Assembly (NCBI RefSeq): GCF_963169125.1
Contig: NC_084798.1
Span: forward strand, 174,063,980 to 174,127,979
Origin: Humulus lupulus
Taxonomy: Eukaryota > Streptophyta > Magnoliopsida > Rosales > Cannabaceae
Reading direction: 5' to 3'
DNA: 64,000 nucleotides
Numbering within the stretch: position 1 is the first letter of the stretch; every line of letters starts with the position of its first letter. The translations under genes were made by a program, and so were the position numbers. This document shows, in pieces, positions 1 to 11,912 of this stretch. The notes under the pieces were generated by a model, which was not told the DNA's origin, made no database searches, and was given only the letters and a program-made list of their open reading frames with translations.

Positions 1-57
1 ATTATCTTTTACCTGAATTTCAGTGTTGACTGGTTCATTTGATTGCCCTGGAAGCAT
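1..57 (-). CDS. gag N-terminus (partial), Tekay-like element A
   Basis: An ATG on the minus strand at 57 opens a frame of 19 codons that runs off the left edge. It sits about 560 nt downstream (in the minus sense) of a primer binding site and LTR, the same layout as the gag start at 41356 of the related element B, where the start codon is in a similar AGGCATAACT context. Gag is the capsid and nucleocapsid precursor of LTR retrotransposons. Only the N-terminal tail is visible, so the call rests on position and similarity to the second copy. Confidence 0.5.
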   Translation of the reverse strand, partial: MLPGQSNEPVNTEIQVKDN

Positions 58-616
58 ACTTCCAAGTCTATCTACAATCAATGACTCGACTCATCAAGCA
101 AGAATAACGATTCCTAGCACCACCCCACGGTCCAAAACCGAGCAAATAAGCATACACATGCAATAACAATTCAATAGCTTTCACATACAGCAGTCATGCT
201 AATAAGCAGGTCGGTTCATATTAATGCTCAATCAAGGTGCTAATAAGCACGTTCTTAGTATTCATATGCATCTAAAAATGCTAATAAACATTCACAAGCA
301 TCTAGAGGCAGCAGTAGTGCTAATAAGCACACACTTAACAATTATAAACAAATAACAACGATAATAAGCATTTCTTCAATATTCATGGAAACAATAGTGC
401 TAATGAGCACGTCTTTTATCATCCACATAGCAGTCAAGGGTCAGGCCCTATTGGTATAATTCATGCTTCCTATTCAAGCATGCATATAAGGTATTCATAT
501 ATCAAATAGGCAGGTAAACACATATTCACATCAATAGTTACCAAACCATGAGTCGAGCATGTCTTCAGCAGCGAGTGTACATGCCCAGCTAATCTCCAGG
601 AACCTTTAAACCTACA
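58..616 (-). other. 5' leader of Tekay-like element A
   Basis: Non-coding stretch between primer binding site and gag start, read on the minus strand. It is rich in repeats of the form GTGCTAATAAGCAC (short inverted repeats at several places between 190 and 410). The same leader type lies at 41357-41730 in element B. No gene is seen. Confidence 0.55.
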
Positions 617-631
617 CCACTTTGATACCAA
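617..631 (-). promoter_or_regulatory. Primer binding site, tRNA-iMet type
   Basis: The minus strand reads TTGGTATCAAAGTGG two bases after the LTR end at 634. It differs by one base from the usual plant initiator tRNA-Met site TGGTATCAGAGC, and fixes the orientation: the LTR at 634-3103 is a 5' LTR of a minus-strand element. Confidence 0.8.
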
Positions 632-1315
632 GTTGTAACGTCCTCCTAATCTAGGACTGCTACACTGTGTAATTAAAATAGTGCTTAACTTGCTAAACGA
701 GTCATTTGGACTGAAAACATGTAATTCAAACTAAAACAAGGTTTAGGTACTAAAAATTTTGGTCAAAAGTCAACCATTCCATTAAAAGAGTATGAGTTTG
801 ATACATGGGATCCCAAAAGAGTTTAAAACGATTACATATTCAAAATGAATACAAAAGTCGACCAAAGCGGAAAAATCAAGGTCCAACCCTAATTCTGACA
901 AGTACCCTCGGCCGTGGCAGTCGAGCAAGTCACATATGTACACCCTACCCCTAAAGCTCTTCAACGCATGGTTGGTCTAGCTTTTCTTTTCCTTTACTAA
1001 CACCATATAGCACCCGTGAGTCGATGCTCAGCAATAAAACATAATCATGCTCATAAGCAGTAAATCATCAAACCACATAATCATAACTAGCACGCCCAAC
1101 AGTAATATCCCTATTAGGGCATGCATTCAATCCAAATAAGTGACTATAGAGCCACACTGGGGCCCATTGCCTTACTCCCTGTATAACCAGCCTTACGGCT
1201 AGCCAAGCGTATCTGGCGCTTTATATTTCAAGTGGCCATAGGGTTGGTCAAGCGTATATCACGCTTCTGGGCTAGCTTAACCACATTGGCATGCGTTCAA
1301 CATGCTATTGCCACC

Positions 1316-1517
1316 CTTGACTCATAAGTCGAGCCTTTCAATCATATTTATAATAGGTAAACCCTCAATTGATAAGCTGAGCTTTTAATAAGATACAATA
1401 GATAAATCCTCGACTTATAAGTTGAGCTTTTCAATCAAATATAATTGATAAACCCTCGACTTATAAGCTAAGATTTTCAATCGGATATAGGAGATAACCC
1501 TCGACTTATAAGTCGAG
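1316..1517 (-). repeat. Five-copy palindromic tandem array in LTR
   Basis: Five copies start at 1316, 1364, 1409, 1455 and 1500 (period 45-48 bp). The core is CTCGACTTATAAGTCGAG, a perfect 18-bp palindrome in the last copy and imperfect in the others. The array lies on the 3' side (minus sense) of a TATA-like stretch near 1765, so it would be in the transcribed R/U5 leader. Confidence 0.8.
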
Positions 1518-2430
1518 CTTTGCAATCATACATAATAGACAAACAGTCATTACTTAATACAATTATGCACAACACAATCAACATGTTTAATAAAACATTC
1601 TAAGCATGGTTATAACCATGTTCAACAACTGGGGCTCGAGCCCTAACAACAGTCCAAGTGTAGTTTTCTTACCTCAAGTCCTGAGTGAATAGCGTATGAT
1701 GACCCCGAGTACGATCCTTTCCTTCTGAGCCTAACAATTCACCCTAGTCACAACCATAACAAGGAATAAATATAAGAGACGAACTAATAAAGGCTTTCGG
1801 ACCAAGTCCTAGCCTCCAAGACCCTGAATTCTACTCAACTGAGGAGTATAATCATTCCCGAGCCTATAGGTTTGGGTTCCCACAACCCAAAACACAATTT
1901 TTTACTTTTTCCCATTTTGAGCCACAACTCTCATCTAGGCAGAGAGCCCCGAGCTAAAAAACCGCAGGGAACGCACCACAACGGAACCCGCCTAACACCA
2001 CAACACCAAGGTGGTTCGAGGCACCTTCCTGCCTTGCTGATCTCATGAGTTACGTGGCACTCCAAGAACAGCGCTGTGGTGCGACCCCTGAACCCAGATT
2101 CTAGCAATTTTAAGAATTGCAAACCTATCCAAAATCGTCTTGACGATTTTACTTACAATTGACCGTGAAAATGGTCTCAATAGCTCAAAAACATAATAAC
2201 CCACTTTAAAACTCAATCAGTACTCCATTACAACTTAGAATTCAAGAAAACTTCAAAAAAAAAACATTAAAATCAAATCTAAAACTAAAAAAAACTTGAA
2301 TTACCTCTGATTCCTTGCCACAAATCGAATCCCCTAGCTGCTAAAACTCTCAGCAGTTTCTAATTCCCAAATCAAACTTGCTTCCATTTCTTAGAATCAA
2401 TGTTCTCCTCAAAATCAATTGAACTTCACC

Positions 2431-2496
2431 AAGAGAGAGAAAGTGAGAAAACGAGAGAGAAAGAGAGAGAGAGGGAGAGAGAGAGATAGAGAGAGT
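2431..2496. repeat. GA-rich microsatellite in LTR
   Basis: A run of GA dinucleotides with A and G interruptions. It gives a spurious arginine/glutamate-rich frame on the plus strand, which is not a gene. Confidence 0.85.
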
Positions 2497-3103
2497 TGCT
2501 CTGTTTTGGAAAAATCTGAGTTAATAAACTCAATCCCAATGACCAAAGTACCCCCACTCACCCAAACCCCTCTCAAAGCCCCTCAAGGGCAAAAATGTCA
2601 TTTCGACTCCCCAATTACCGCTCTATACTAGTAATTCCCAAATAATTCCGCCAATCCTGGAATATCACTATTTTCCCCAAGTGTGACTAATACTCCAATG
2701 ATTCCCGGTAACTCATCGAAATACACCTTGACTCACCCCGAGCCGGGTATAAATCCCTGTTGTGACTAAACTGCTATCTTGCTCAAAAATATCAACTCCT
2801 GCTAAACATCTCAAATATACCAACATAATACTGTGGTCTCAAGCATATAATACCATATAATCACAATTATACCCTCAACATGTCAAAATTACAAATATGC
2901 CCCTTTAAATTAAAGCGGGTCTGCTTCGCATATTTAATACCCTTAAACATGCATAATCAGTCATATAATAATATAACCCATGCAATTCACATAATCACAT
3001 AAATATTCAATTAATTCACATATAAACACATAATATTCCCATAATTCCCTCCTGGCCACCTAATCAAGGCATTAAGCCTTATTAGGAATTTTAGGATGTT
3101 ACA

Positions 3104-3605
3104 ATATTGGAGAATGACATCTTGGGTATTAGGCATAGTTTGTATGGTGGTAGGGGCAAGCAACATACATGGGAGGAAGTTGTGGCATTGTGTGGATAGT
3201 GGTGGGGAGACCAGCTTCATACATTGGTGGGAATGTGAGCCTGGAGTGAAAATTAGTTGGAAAACCTATTTCAAATATGGGGACATGGAAGATAGCATGC
3301 TTGTACAGGGAGGAGAGTGAAGCCTTGAGATCAGTAGTATAAGGCAAAGTGGGAGCAGTGTGAAAATCATCACATTTTTTCAAATATTTCACACAGTGAG
3401 AATAGGTATGATCTACAATTCCACAGTAATAACAAAAATTGGGCAATCTCTCATAGTTAAACTCGATGTTTATGGACATCCACTAGCATTCTAAAACATG
3501 GGAAATTTCCAAAGGTTTCCTTCATGGTGGGTTGAGCAATGGTTATTAGGTCTCCAAAAACTCGACTAATGAGCTGAGCTAACTCTGGGGATCGTTTCCC
3601 AAAAG
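3104..3605 (-). pseudogene. LINE ORF1 fragment with CCHC_4 zinc knuckle
   Basis: The minus-strand frame at 3129-3479 holds YERLPNFCYYCGIVDHTYSH followed by C, the CX2CX4HX4C knuckle that follows a DUF4283 domain in plant LINE ORF1 proteins (RNA-binding protein of the retrotransposon). Reading upstream to 3605, a shifted frame gives PFGKRSPE and FGNFPCFRMLVDV, the end of the DUF4283-like part. It is the continuation of the fragment at 59661-60340: removing element B and one copy of GGATA brings the frames together. The frame is broken just before the knuckle. Cut on the left by element A. Confidence 0.75.
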
Positions 3606-3610
3606 GGATA

Positions 3611-5788
3611 TAATAAATCAGGACAGTTACACTGTGTGCTTAAAATTGTGGTCAACTTATTAAGCGAGATGTTTGGACAAAAACATGTATTTAGGGTTAA
3701 TTAAAATTTTGGTATAAAAGGTTTTGGTCAAACAAATGTTGCATTTCATTAAAAGATTTGGTATGTACATGGGATTCAAAAAACAAAAGGCTTATAACTT
3801 ATACAAGTGAAAATAAGCAAGGTACACAATAGTCGTCCTAAGCGGCAAAACCACTAAACCCTACATACAAAAGAAGTCTCGACCGTGGCGGTCAAGCAGG
3901 CTACTTATGTACACACCACCCCCGAAGCTCTCCAACTCATTGTTGGTCCAGCCTCCCCTTGCCCTTACCTGCACCACTTAGAACTTGTGAGCCAAAGCCC
4001 AGCAAGAAAATGCAATTAAGCAAATGGACAAGTGACATATTATAATTATAAACAACCTGCTTAATAATTATAAACAACACTCAACAATATTCAATCTATT
4101 TATGCAGCCATAGGGCCACCCAAGTGTGCATCGCACTTACTTCATTCAGACAGCTATAGAGCCGGACAAGTGTAGCCGATGTTCTAGTCTCTTTTCAAGC
4201 AGCCATAGTGCCATACCAGTGCGTACCTCACTTCCAGATATAAACAAATATACATTACGTACATAACACAACTATGTACAACACATTTATTCATACTCAA
4301 CCAAACATTTCAAAAGAGAGTTATAGCCATTCTCAATCACAGGGGGCTCAAGCCTTAATTTCGACACGGGTGCAGTTTTCTTACCTCGAGGTTTGTGTGA
4401 ATGATGATACGACCTCAAGTGCGATCCCGACCTCGAGCCTTGCGAAAATCTAGTCACAACATAAATATATAATCATCATGAACCAACCCTAGATCTTGAG
4501 TTCCAATCCAAACCCTAACCAAATTTCATATTTTCTAGGACACTAGCGCCATTGCGCCACACCGCGCTAGGTCGCTAGAAACCCAAAAATACCCAGAAAC
4601 TAATGTGTTCTTCCCCAATTAATGAACCACGATTTCCGGTGCATTCAAAGACCCAGAAATTAACCCAAAACCAACTTTCTAACAAGTTTATGACCACAAA
4701 ACACTTCATATTTACCAACAAAACCAAACCCAAGTCCCCACTTACTCCAAAATTAACAAAGTACACACAAAACATCAAGATATCTAGATTTGTACCTTTG
4801 AGCTTTGAACTTGAGCTGACCCTCTTCAAATCCGAGAACCCCAGTAGAATCCACAGCCTCAATGGTGTTTGAATCTCTTAGCAAGTTACAAACAAATCCT
4901 TTTCCTCAAAATCATCATCTAAACCTACCAATTTTAACTTAGAAATCAATACATTCAAAACCCATAACAAACCAAAGAAATGATGCACTAGCCAAGAACT
5001 AACCTCTGAATGATGAATCTGAATTTGATGCCAAAGGGTGCTACCCCCAGCAGTTCCAATTTCCAATTTGATGCTCCAAACCTTCCAAAATCCCCACGAT
5101 TCCAACCAAAATGGCCCCTAGATTCAATGTTGTTCTTTGAGGAAATGCTTGAGAAGACCATCCAAAACCAAAGTGACCTTGCCCCAAAATTGTGAGTTGC
5201 CTAACTCAACCAACACCTCAGCCAAATAGGTCAAAAGACCATAATACCCTCACTCTATAATCCCTCTTCAAAGCATTCCCCAAGGGCAAATTGGTCATTT
5301 TGCCACCAATTCCACTAAACCTCAATTAACATCCTAAATTCCCAATTAATTCTACTAATCTTCCAAATACTAATATTATCCTTACAAATGTTCCAATAAT
5401 TCTAAATATACCAAAAATTACCAAAATACCCCTTAACTCGCCTCGAGCAGAGTATTTCTCCCCGTTGCTACTTTTCCTCTAAATCACTCTAAAAGGTCGA
5501 CTCGAGCCAAATATTGCAAATATATCCACATGAAAATGTGGTCTCAATCACATAGCATATAAAAATCCAATTATACCCTCAACGGGTCAAAATTATGAAA
5601 ATGCCCTTTTTTAAAGATAACAGGCCCACAATCACATTTAATACACATAAGCAATCATATTATAGTATAACTCATATATTTCACATAATCACACATATAT
5701 TAATTTAAATTCGCATATAAATCCAATTATGCATTCCTGGCCCACTAATTAAGGCACTAAGCCTTATTAGCAAATTTAGAACATTACA
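3611..5788 (-). repeat. 3' LTR of Tekay-like element B
   Basis: Matches the 5' LTR (41745 onward plus 59256-59660). The right end, ...ACATTACA at 5788, abuts a polypurine tract, so this is the 3' LTR on the minus strand. On the left, the last 10 bp expected from the other LTR (TGTGACGCCC on the plus strand) are missing, and the duplication GGATA directly abuts TAATAAATCAGG. A TATA-like stretch lies at 4461-4480, and a GC-rich box region at 4543-4580 upstream of it in the minus sense. Hairpin repeats lie at 4105-4235. Confidence 0.85.
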
Positions 5789-5800
5789 ACTATCCCCTTC
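5789..5800 (-). promoter_or_regulatory. Polypurine tract of element B
   Basis: The minus strand reads GAAGGGGATAGT directly before the 3' LTR start TGTAATGTTC. This is where plus-strand DNA synthesis would be primed. Confidence 0.75.
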
Positions 5801-5809
5801 TAATAGAAA

Positions 5810-7114
5810 TCTCGTCCTCAAAATTTACCTGAACAGCTCGAGATGCTGATCCCACATACTTGACTATAGCTCCCAAGTCACTTCCTCGGCCTTGCTATTT
5901 CTCCATAGAACTTTAACTAGAGGAATCATCTTGTTCCTCAAAACCTTGTCTTTTCTATCTAGGATCTAAACCAGCTGCTCCTCATAAGAAAAATATGTTT
6001 GTATCTCCAAATCCTCATGACCCAACACATTGGTTTGTGTCAGACACATACTTCTGAAGCAATGAGACATGGAACACATCATGGACTCTTGATAATGGCG
6101 GGGGCAAAGCCAATTTATAGGCTACTTGTTCGATCCATTCCAGGATCTCAAAAGGCCCCACAAACCTAGGGCTCAGCTTGCCCTTCCTCCCAAACCTTTT
6201 TACTCCCCGTAGTAGTGAAACTCGAAGAAAAATGTGGTCCCCTACCTAGAACTCCACGTTCCTACGCTTAGGGTCAGCATAGTTTTTATGTCTACTCTGT
6301 GAAGCGAGCATTCGAGCCCTGATCTTCTCCATAGCCTCACTAGTTCTCTAAACCATCTCAAGACCCAAGTACTTCCTCTATCCCATTTCATCCCAATGAA
6401 TGGGTGACCTACATTTTCTGCCATACAACATCTCATGTGGAGCTACTCCAATCGTGATTGATAGTTGTTGTTGTATGAAAATTCAATCAACGTGAGATAC
6501 TTACTCCAGGATCCCTCAAAATCTAATACACATGCCCTAAGCATGTCCTCTAGTATCTGAATTGTCCTCTCAGACTACCCATCTGTCTGAGGATGGCAAG
6601 TTGTGCTGAACTTCAGCTGAGTCCCCATAGACTTCTACAGACTTCCCCAAAACTTGGAAGTAAAGATGGGATCCCAGTCTGACACTATGGATTTTGGAAC
6701 CCCATGGAGACGTAAAATCTCCCTCACGTATAGTTCTACATACTGGTCTACGGTAAAGCTAGTTATCATAGGTAGAAAATGAGCTGACTTGGTATACCAG
6801 TCTACAATCACCCATACCAAGTCATGCTGCCCCACTGTCCTAGGCAAGCCGTCTACAAAATCCATAGTGACATCTTCCCACTTCCACTCAAGAATACCTA
6901 AAGGTTGTAACAACCCAGCTGACCGTTTGTGTTCAGCCTTCACCTGCTGATAGGTTAGGGTCTTTTCCACATAATCAATCACAACCCTCTTCATCCCAGG
7001 CCACCAATACAAGGACTTTAGGTCCTTATACATCTTTGTGGTGCCTGAATGTAATGAATATGGTGTGGTATGAGATCCATAAAGAATTTCCCATCTGATA
7101 CCCATGTCCATCAT
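5810..7114 (-). pseudogene. Integrase with chromodomain remnant, element B
   Basis: Integrase joins retrotransposon DNA to the host genome; the chromodomain tail of chromoviruses guides it to chromatin. The frame at 6635-7114 holds HTTPYSLHSGTTKMYKDLKS, WWPGMKR, WKWEDVTMDFVDG (first catalytic Asp) and LHGVPKSIVSDWDP (second catalytic Asp). It stops before the Glu region. The usual zinc-finger CLTCQQ is TLTYQQ here, so both cysteines are lost. Between 5810 and 6634 only broken frames remain; one reads LVKVLWRNSKAEEVTWEL, typical of the chromodomain end. Stops and frameshifts make it inactive. Confidence 0.85.
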
Positions 7115-8774
7115 AACACAAATCTAGTCCTTGTATCTCAACAAACTTGTCTTGGTAACAGAATAATCCTTAGCTACTCTAGCTAGGACGTCCCCTCTAG
7201 GCTTTATCAAATGGGAATCATTCATCTGGCCCTCCTTTATTCTCTCCAAAAGAGTGGACTACAAGGTAATATTGGCCAACTGGCCCACCACCAACTCTAT
7301 CCCTACTCTAGTCATGTCTGGTGCCAATTCCTTCTATATCTGCTTTGAACTGAACAACTGTCCTGGACCTCTCCGACTCAAAGCGTCTGCCACCACATTG
7401 GCTTTTCCTGGATGGTAAAGAATCTCACAATCATAATCTTTTACCTACTCTAGCCAATGTCTCTACCTCATATTTAAGTCCTTCTGAGTGAAGAAATACT
7501 TCAAACTCTTATGATCGATGTATATCTTGTACTTTTCTGAGTACAAGTACTACTGCCAGACTTTCAGTGCAAATACCATCGCTGCTAACTCCAAATCATG
7601 AGTAGGTTATCAATGTTCATATTCCTTCAGTTGTCGTGATGCGCAAGCAATCACCTTCCCAGTCTGCATCAGCACACATCCTAACCCCAGTCTCGATGCA
7701 TCGCAATACACCACAAACTTACCCCCATCTGAAGGAAGGCTCAGCACCAGAGAAGTAATCAAACATTGCTTCAACTTCTGGAAGCTGTTCTCACATCTGT
7801 CTGACCATACAAACTTCAAGTTCTTGCATGAAAATTCTGTCAGTGGTGTAGCAATCTTTGAGAATCCTTCCACGAAGCATCGATAATACCCTACCAACCA
7901 AAGGAAAATCCTAATCTCCAATGCGTTCCTTGGCCTCGACCAGTCCCTAACTGCTTCAATCTTGGCCAGATCTACCTTTATCCTGTCTCTACTAACAATG
8001 TGACTGAGGAATGTCACATGCGGTAATGAGAACTCGCACTTCTTAAACTTGGCATAGAACTGGTGCTCCCTCAACCTCTGTAATACTAAACGGAGGTGAT
8101 GCTCATGCTCTGCCTCTGTCTGAGAGTAAACTAGGTTATTTTCGATGAAAACAATCACAAATTGATCCAAATAATCCTTGAACACTCTGTTCATCAGATC
8201 ACTAATTCCGCTAGGGCATTGGTCAACCCAAATGACATGACTAGAAACTCGTAATGCCCATACCTCGTGCGAAAGGTCATCTTCAGAATATCCTCCTCTT
8301 TGATCCTTACCTAGTGATAACCATATCAAATACCAATCTTTAAGAACATTTTCTTACCCTGCAACTGGTCAAACAGGTCATCAATCCTCGGTAGTGGGTA
8401 CTTATTCTTAATAGTCAGCTTGTTCAACTCCCTGTCATCTATACAGATTCTCAGGGTCCCATCCTTTTTCTTCGCAAACAAAACTGGTGCACCCAACGGT
8501 GAGAAGCTAGGTCTGATAAATCCCAAGTCCAATAATTCTTGTAAATGTATCTTCAACTCCTTCAGTTCTACTAGAGCCATTTTGTGTGGTGCCCTAGATA
8601 CTGGTTCTGTATCTAGTTCCAACTCAATAACAAACTCAATCTCCCGTTGCGGTGGCAGTCCTAGTAAGTCCTTAGGGAACACATCTAAGAACTCACAAAC
8701 TAGTCTTGTCTCTTTTGGTCCCACTGGCACAACCTCGGTGGTGTCCACCACACTAGTTAGGAATCCTATGTAAC
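7115..8774 (-). pseudogene. Reverse transcriptase and RNase H, element B
   Basis: RT copies the element RNA and RNase H removes it. The first part (8326-8799 frame) has the linker [57 protein letters not shown] and [13 protein letters not shown]. The second part (7610-8329) has VFIENNLVYS where the family has VFIDDILVYS: both catalytic Asp are replaced by Glu and Asn. RNase H follows with FVVYCDASRLGLGCVLM and a stop at EYEH; its remainder to 7115 is only in broken frames. The upstream linker to protease is cut at 8775 by the Athila derivative and continues at 14425. Confidence 0.85.
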
Positions 8775-9900
8775 TGAAGTGTGTCGTATGTCGTATCAAA
8801 TTTAATTATATTTATTCCTTATTACTCACTAAATTATTAGTAAAGTGGTAGTGAAGGTCAAACACATGAGGACTATTATTCAATTTATCATTCAAAATAA
8901 AAACAAGAATTAAGTAGGGGATTTTGCTTCAAGATTTAATAACATAAAATAAAGTAATAAACAAAGAACAATGGATAATACGATTTTAAAGAACCAAAAA
9001 GAATTATTCTCCACCATCGAAAATAAGTCTATCATCAATGAAGAATAATATTCCCTATTCCCAATTAAACTATTAACCTCGCATATAACACTTAAGCAGT
9101 CAATTATCCCAGTTTCCCTAATATAATTAATTATAGCTAAACGCTCTTTATTAATCCTTTTTACCAAGAAATAAATCCATTAAGCATGCTATCTATTTAA
9201 CCCAGGAAAAACATTACATTCAATATAAACAAGTTAATCTAGGCAACAAATTCATTAAGCATGCAATTCATTTAACATAGGTTTTATTCTTCATCACAAT
9301 TAAAATACATGTCACAATACCCTAATTGCAATTTATCACTCTACTTAGAATCATAAAATATTAGGTGAATAGAAATCCTAAGATGATAGTAGAACAATGC
9401 AAAACCCTAATTAGTGGTCATCTAAACAAGATTTTACAAGAATCATAACATTCAAATAGAACAATAGAAGCAAATTAATATAAGGAAATAGAAGGAATAA
9501 AATTCATCAATGCATTCAACATCTCATGTATAGGGTTTTGAAATAACCCTCAACTATAAAGAAAACTACTCCATAATCACACTCATATTCACAAACATAA
9601 ATATTCAATGAAAATAAAGGAGTTTTGAGAAGAAAGAAAAACTAGATTGAAGAATGTAGATGATGATGATGTCTTTTCTCCTCCACTGCTGCTCTAGCCT
9701 CTAAAATTCGCAATCCAAAGTTATTATAAAAGCTAACGCTAACCCCTTTAATAACCATTTCAAAAATACATTTAAAATTCAAAAATTAAGGAAAAATCGA
9801 TCGTCGGCTGCAGCCACTAGAACATGTATTTTCTAGAAAATTAGGCCCTGGCCGGGGCCTAGGACATGGCTAGCCTCGGCTGCTGGGCTCTGTTTGTGTG
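8775..9900 (-). repeat. 3' LTR (truncated) of the Athila derivative
   Basis: Closely matches 12885-13990 of the other LTR (shared TCGTATCAAATTTAA start region, AGATTGAAGAATGTAGATGA, CTGCTGGGCTCTGT) and then diverges at about 9900. The U3 half expected next is missing and replaced by the rearranged block at 9901-10345. Confidence 0.8.
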
Positions 9901-10345
9901 CACATAATTCATACAGAATTCATCAAGTTCTTAGACATATTCTTATCTCAATAAGAAGTTTTATCATTAACATACAACTTTCAACATAACCATACTTATG
10001 ACAACCTATAAACAAACTAAAAAAAAAATAAAAAAAATGACATTAGAAACAACTAAACAACACAAACGCTATATAAAACAATTGCTAATGCTTTGAGACA
10101 ACTAACACTTTCGGCAAAACAATTGCTTATGTGTTTAGTTTTATTTTGTTTGCTCGAGGACGAGCAAATGTCAAGTGTGGGGGAATTCGATAAGTATCGA
10201 ATTTGTCTATTTTTAATTCATTATTCTTCTATGAGTATCAACTTGATTATTTATTTATATATGTTTAATTAGTTTAAAAAATGACACTAGAAACAACTAA
10301 ACAACACAAACACAAATAACAACTAAAGAAATGACAAATAAAAAT
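9901..10345. other. Rearranged block with inverted PPT and LTR edge
   Basis: At 10149-10280 the plus strand shows the hairpin TTTGCTCGAGGACGAGCAAA, the polypurine tract AAGTGTGGGGGAA and then about 90 bp matching the LTR start (GATAAGTATCGAATTTGTC). This is opposite to the minus orientation of the element. The block is flanked by two direct copies of about 33 bp (AGAAACAACTAAACAACACA at 10046 and 10287). The expected minus-orientation edge is absent. Confidence 0.7.
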
Positions 10346-10510
10346 AAAATAGGCAGTTTTCCCTTCCCCCTCACTTAATTTAAGCATTGTCCTCAAGGCA
10401 TATACTAAATAAAAAATCAATACAAAATAAAAAGATAAGGGTAATAAAAACTCTCGCAAGTTTGCTTTGTTTAACATCGTTAGCTCAACTGAATGATGTG
10501 GTCATAATTC

Positions 10511-11830
10511 TTATGGTGGAGCATTTAACAGAACCTTCTTCCTCTTGTACTTATCAATAGACTTCAACATATCAAACTGTATAACTTCACCATCAAATTT
10601 CATTGTAAGTGCCCATACTTTGATATCCAGCTTTGTACTTGTAATAAGTCGAAATGGCCTCCTAAATTGAACCTGCACCAAAATATCTTCAACTACCCTT
10701 AGGGAATAAACATTAGCACGATCAGCCAATCAAATAATAACACCAATTTCCTTTGATAACCCTAGCTTTAAAGAAGCAAAAATAAAATAAGACATAACAT
10801 TAATAGGTGCTCCTAAATCTGTCATATAACGATCAAACCTAGTTTTACTGGTGATACATGGATCTGTAAACATCCCAAGGTCTTGACACTTGGGCAGTAA
10901 CTTCCTTTTGAGAATAGTAGAAACATTCTCCCCCACACTTATTTTTTATCACCTCTCAGCTGTCTTCTGTTAGTACACAACTCTTTCAAGAAGTTAACAT
11001 AGCGAGGTACTTGCTTGAATGCATCAATGAATGGAATTTTAAGCTCTACTTTGTGAAAAGTTTTAAGTATTTCCTTGTTGGCCACCTCTTTGTTAGTCTT
11101 TTTCAATCTGCTCGGGAAGGGTGGAATAGATACATAGGTTGTGACAATTGGTTTGTATGACTTTTTTTGTAATGATGGACCAACTGTAGTGGGAGTGTCA
11201 ACCTCCTGTGGAGAGGATCCTTGTGGGGTTTAATTGTTGACTTCTTGAGTTTGAATTGGATCAAATATTTTGTCTGGGTGAGGTGATGAGTCAAATTGTG
11301 TACCACTTTGGAGAGATAGGATACTATCATTCTCTATTAAACTACTCTCCAGTTCTGTGGGTAATTCTCCAAAACTCTCAACCTCAAGATTATTCAATGA
11401 AGTAGCAATTTGTCCCATTGTACTCTACAAATTTTGAAAAGATTTTAGATTACTCTGAAGAATTACTTGGGTCTCTATATTTGAATCTACCAATGTTTTT
11501 AGCATATCTGAAATTGATGGTTCCTGATTTTATTGCATTCTTGTAGGAGGTTGTTGAGGAAGAGGCACATAAGCCTGCTGTAACATCTGTTGAAGTTGGA
11601 GATTGATGGCATTCAATGCATTGATGAGATCTTGAATTGATGGAACTGAATATTGCGGTATGAACTCATTATATTATGATGGAGAGTAGTAATTCGACTC
11701 AACATATTGATTTCCATCGTAGAAAGTATTAGAATATTCCTCCCATTGTGAATTGTAATTATTAGAATAGGTGTCATATCTATTCATTTGTGGATCATAG
11801 CAGTATAGATAGTACATTGCCATGTCTCAA
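10511..11830 (-). pseudogene. Gag C-terminus and retropepsin of the Athila derivative
   Basis: Read on the minus strand from about 11830, broken frames give a Q/P-rich gag tail, GQIATSLNNLEVESFGELP, PPFPSRLKKTNKE, DAFKQVPRYVNFLKELCTNR, then the aspartic protease part (10511-10936): DLGAPINVMSYFIFASLKLG, EIGVIIQLADRANVY, RRPFRLI and WALTMKFDGEVIQ. The same order is seen in the full Athila copy at 22800-23773. The catalytic DLGA is present, but several stops and frame changes separate the parts. The region just left (10346-10510) is its 3' tail, including AAGTGAGGGGGAAGG on the minus strand. Confidence 0.8.
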
Positions 11831-11912
11831 ACAAAGTTCAATGCAAGCCCTAAAAACATCAACCATAACTAATAGACTAAGTTTGTAAAAATAAAAAAAT
11901 GAATAACAAATT

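Larger units (their letters stand above)
634..3103 (-). repeat. 5' LTR of Tekay-like element A
   Basis: A 2470-bp LTR with TG...CA ends (minus strand starts TGTAACATCC and ends GGACGTTACA). The internal region lies to the left and leaves the window, so the second LTR and the duplication cannot be checked. The right flank is LINE sequence, so this element is another insertion in the same LINE. It contains a palindromic tandem array (1316-1517), hairpins at 1205-1266 and a GA microsatellite. Family call rests on shared layout and end sequence with the Tekay-type element B. Confidence 0.8.

Noticed and set aside
2419..2631. Arginine/glutamate-rich frame on the plus strand
   Set aside because: Made by the GA microsatellite in an LTR; low complexity and no conserved part.
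4603..4872. Open frames on both strands in the element B LTR, repeated at 42753
   Set aside because: Occur in both LTR copies, not conserved in frame between them and not like any protein family.
8420..8773. Plus-strand frame of 117 codons
   Set aside because: Exact antisense shadow of the element B reverse transcriptase.
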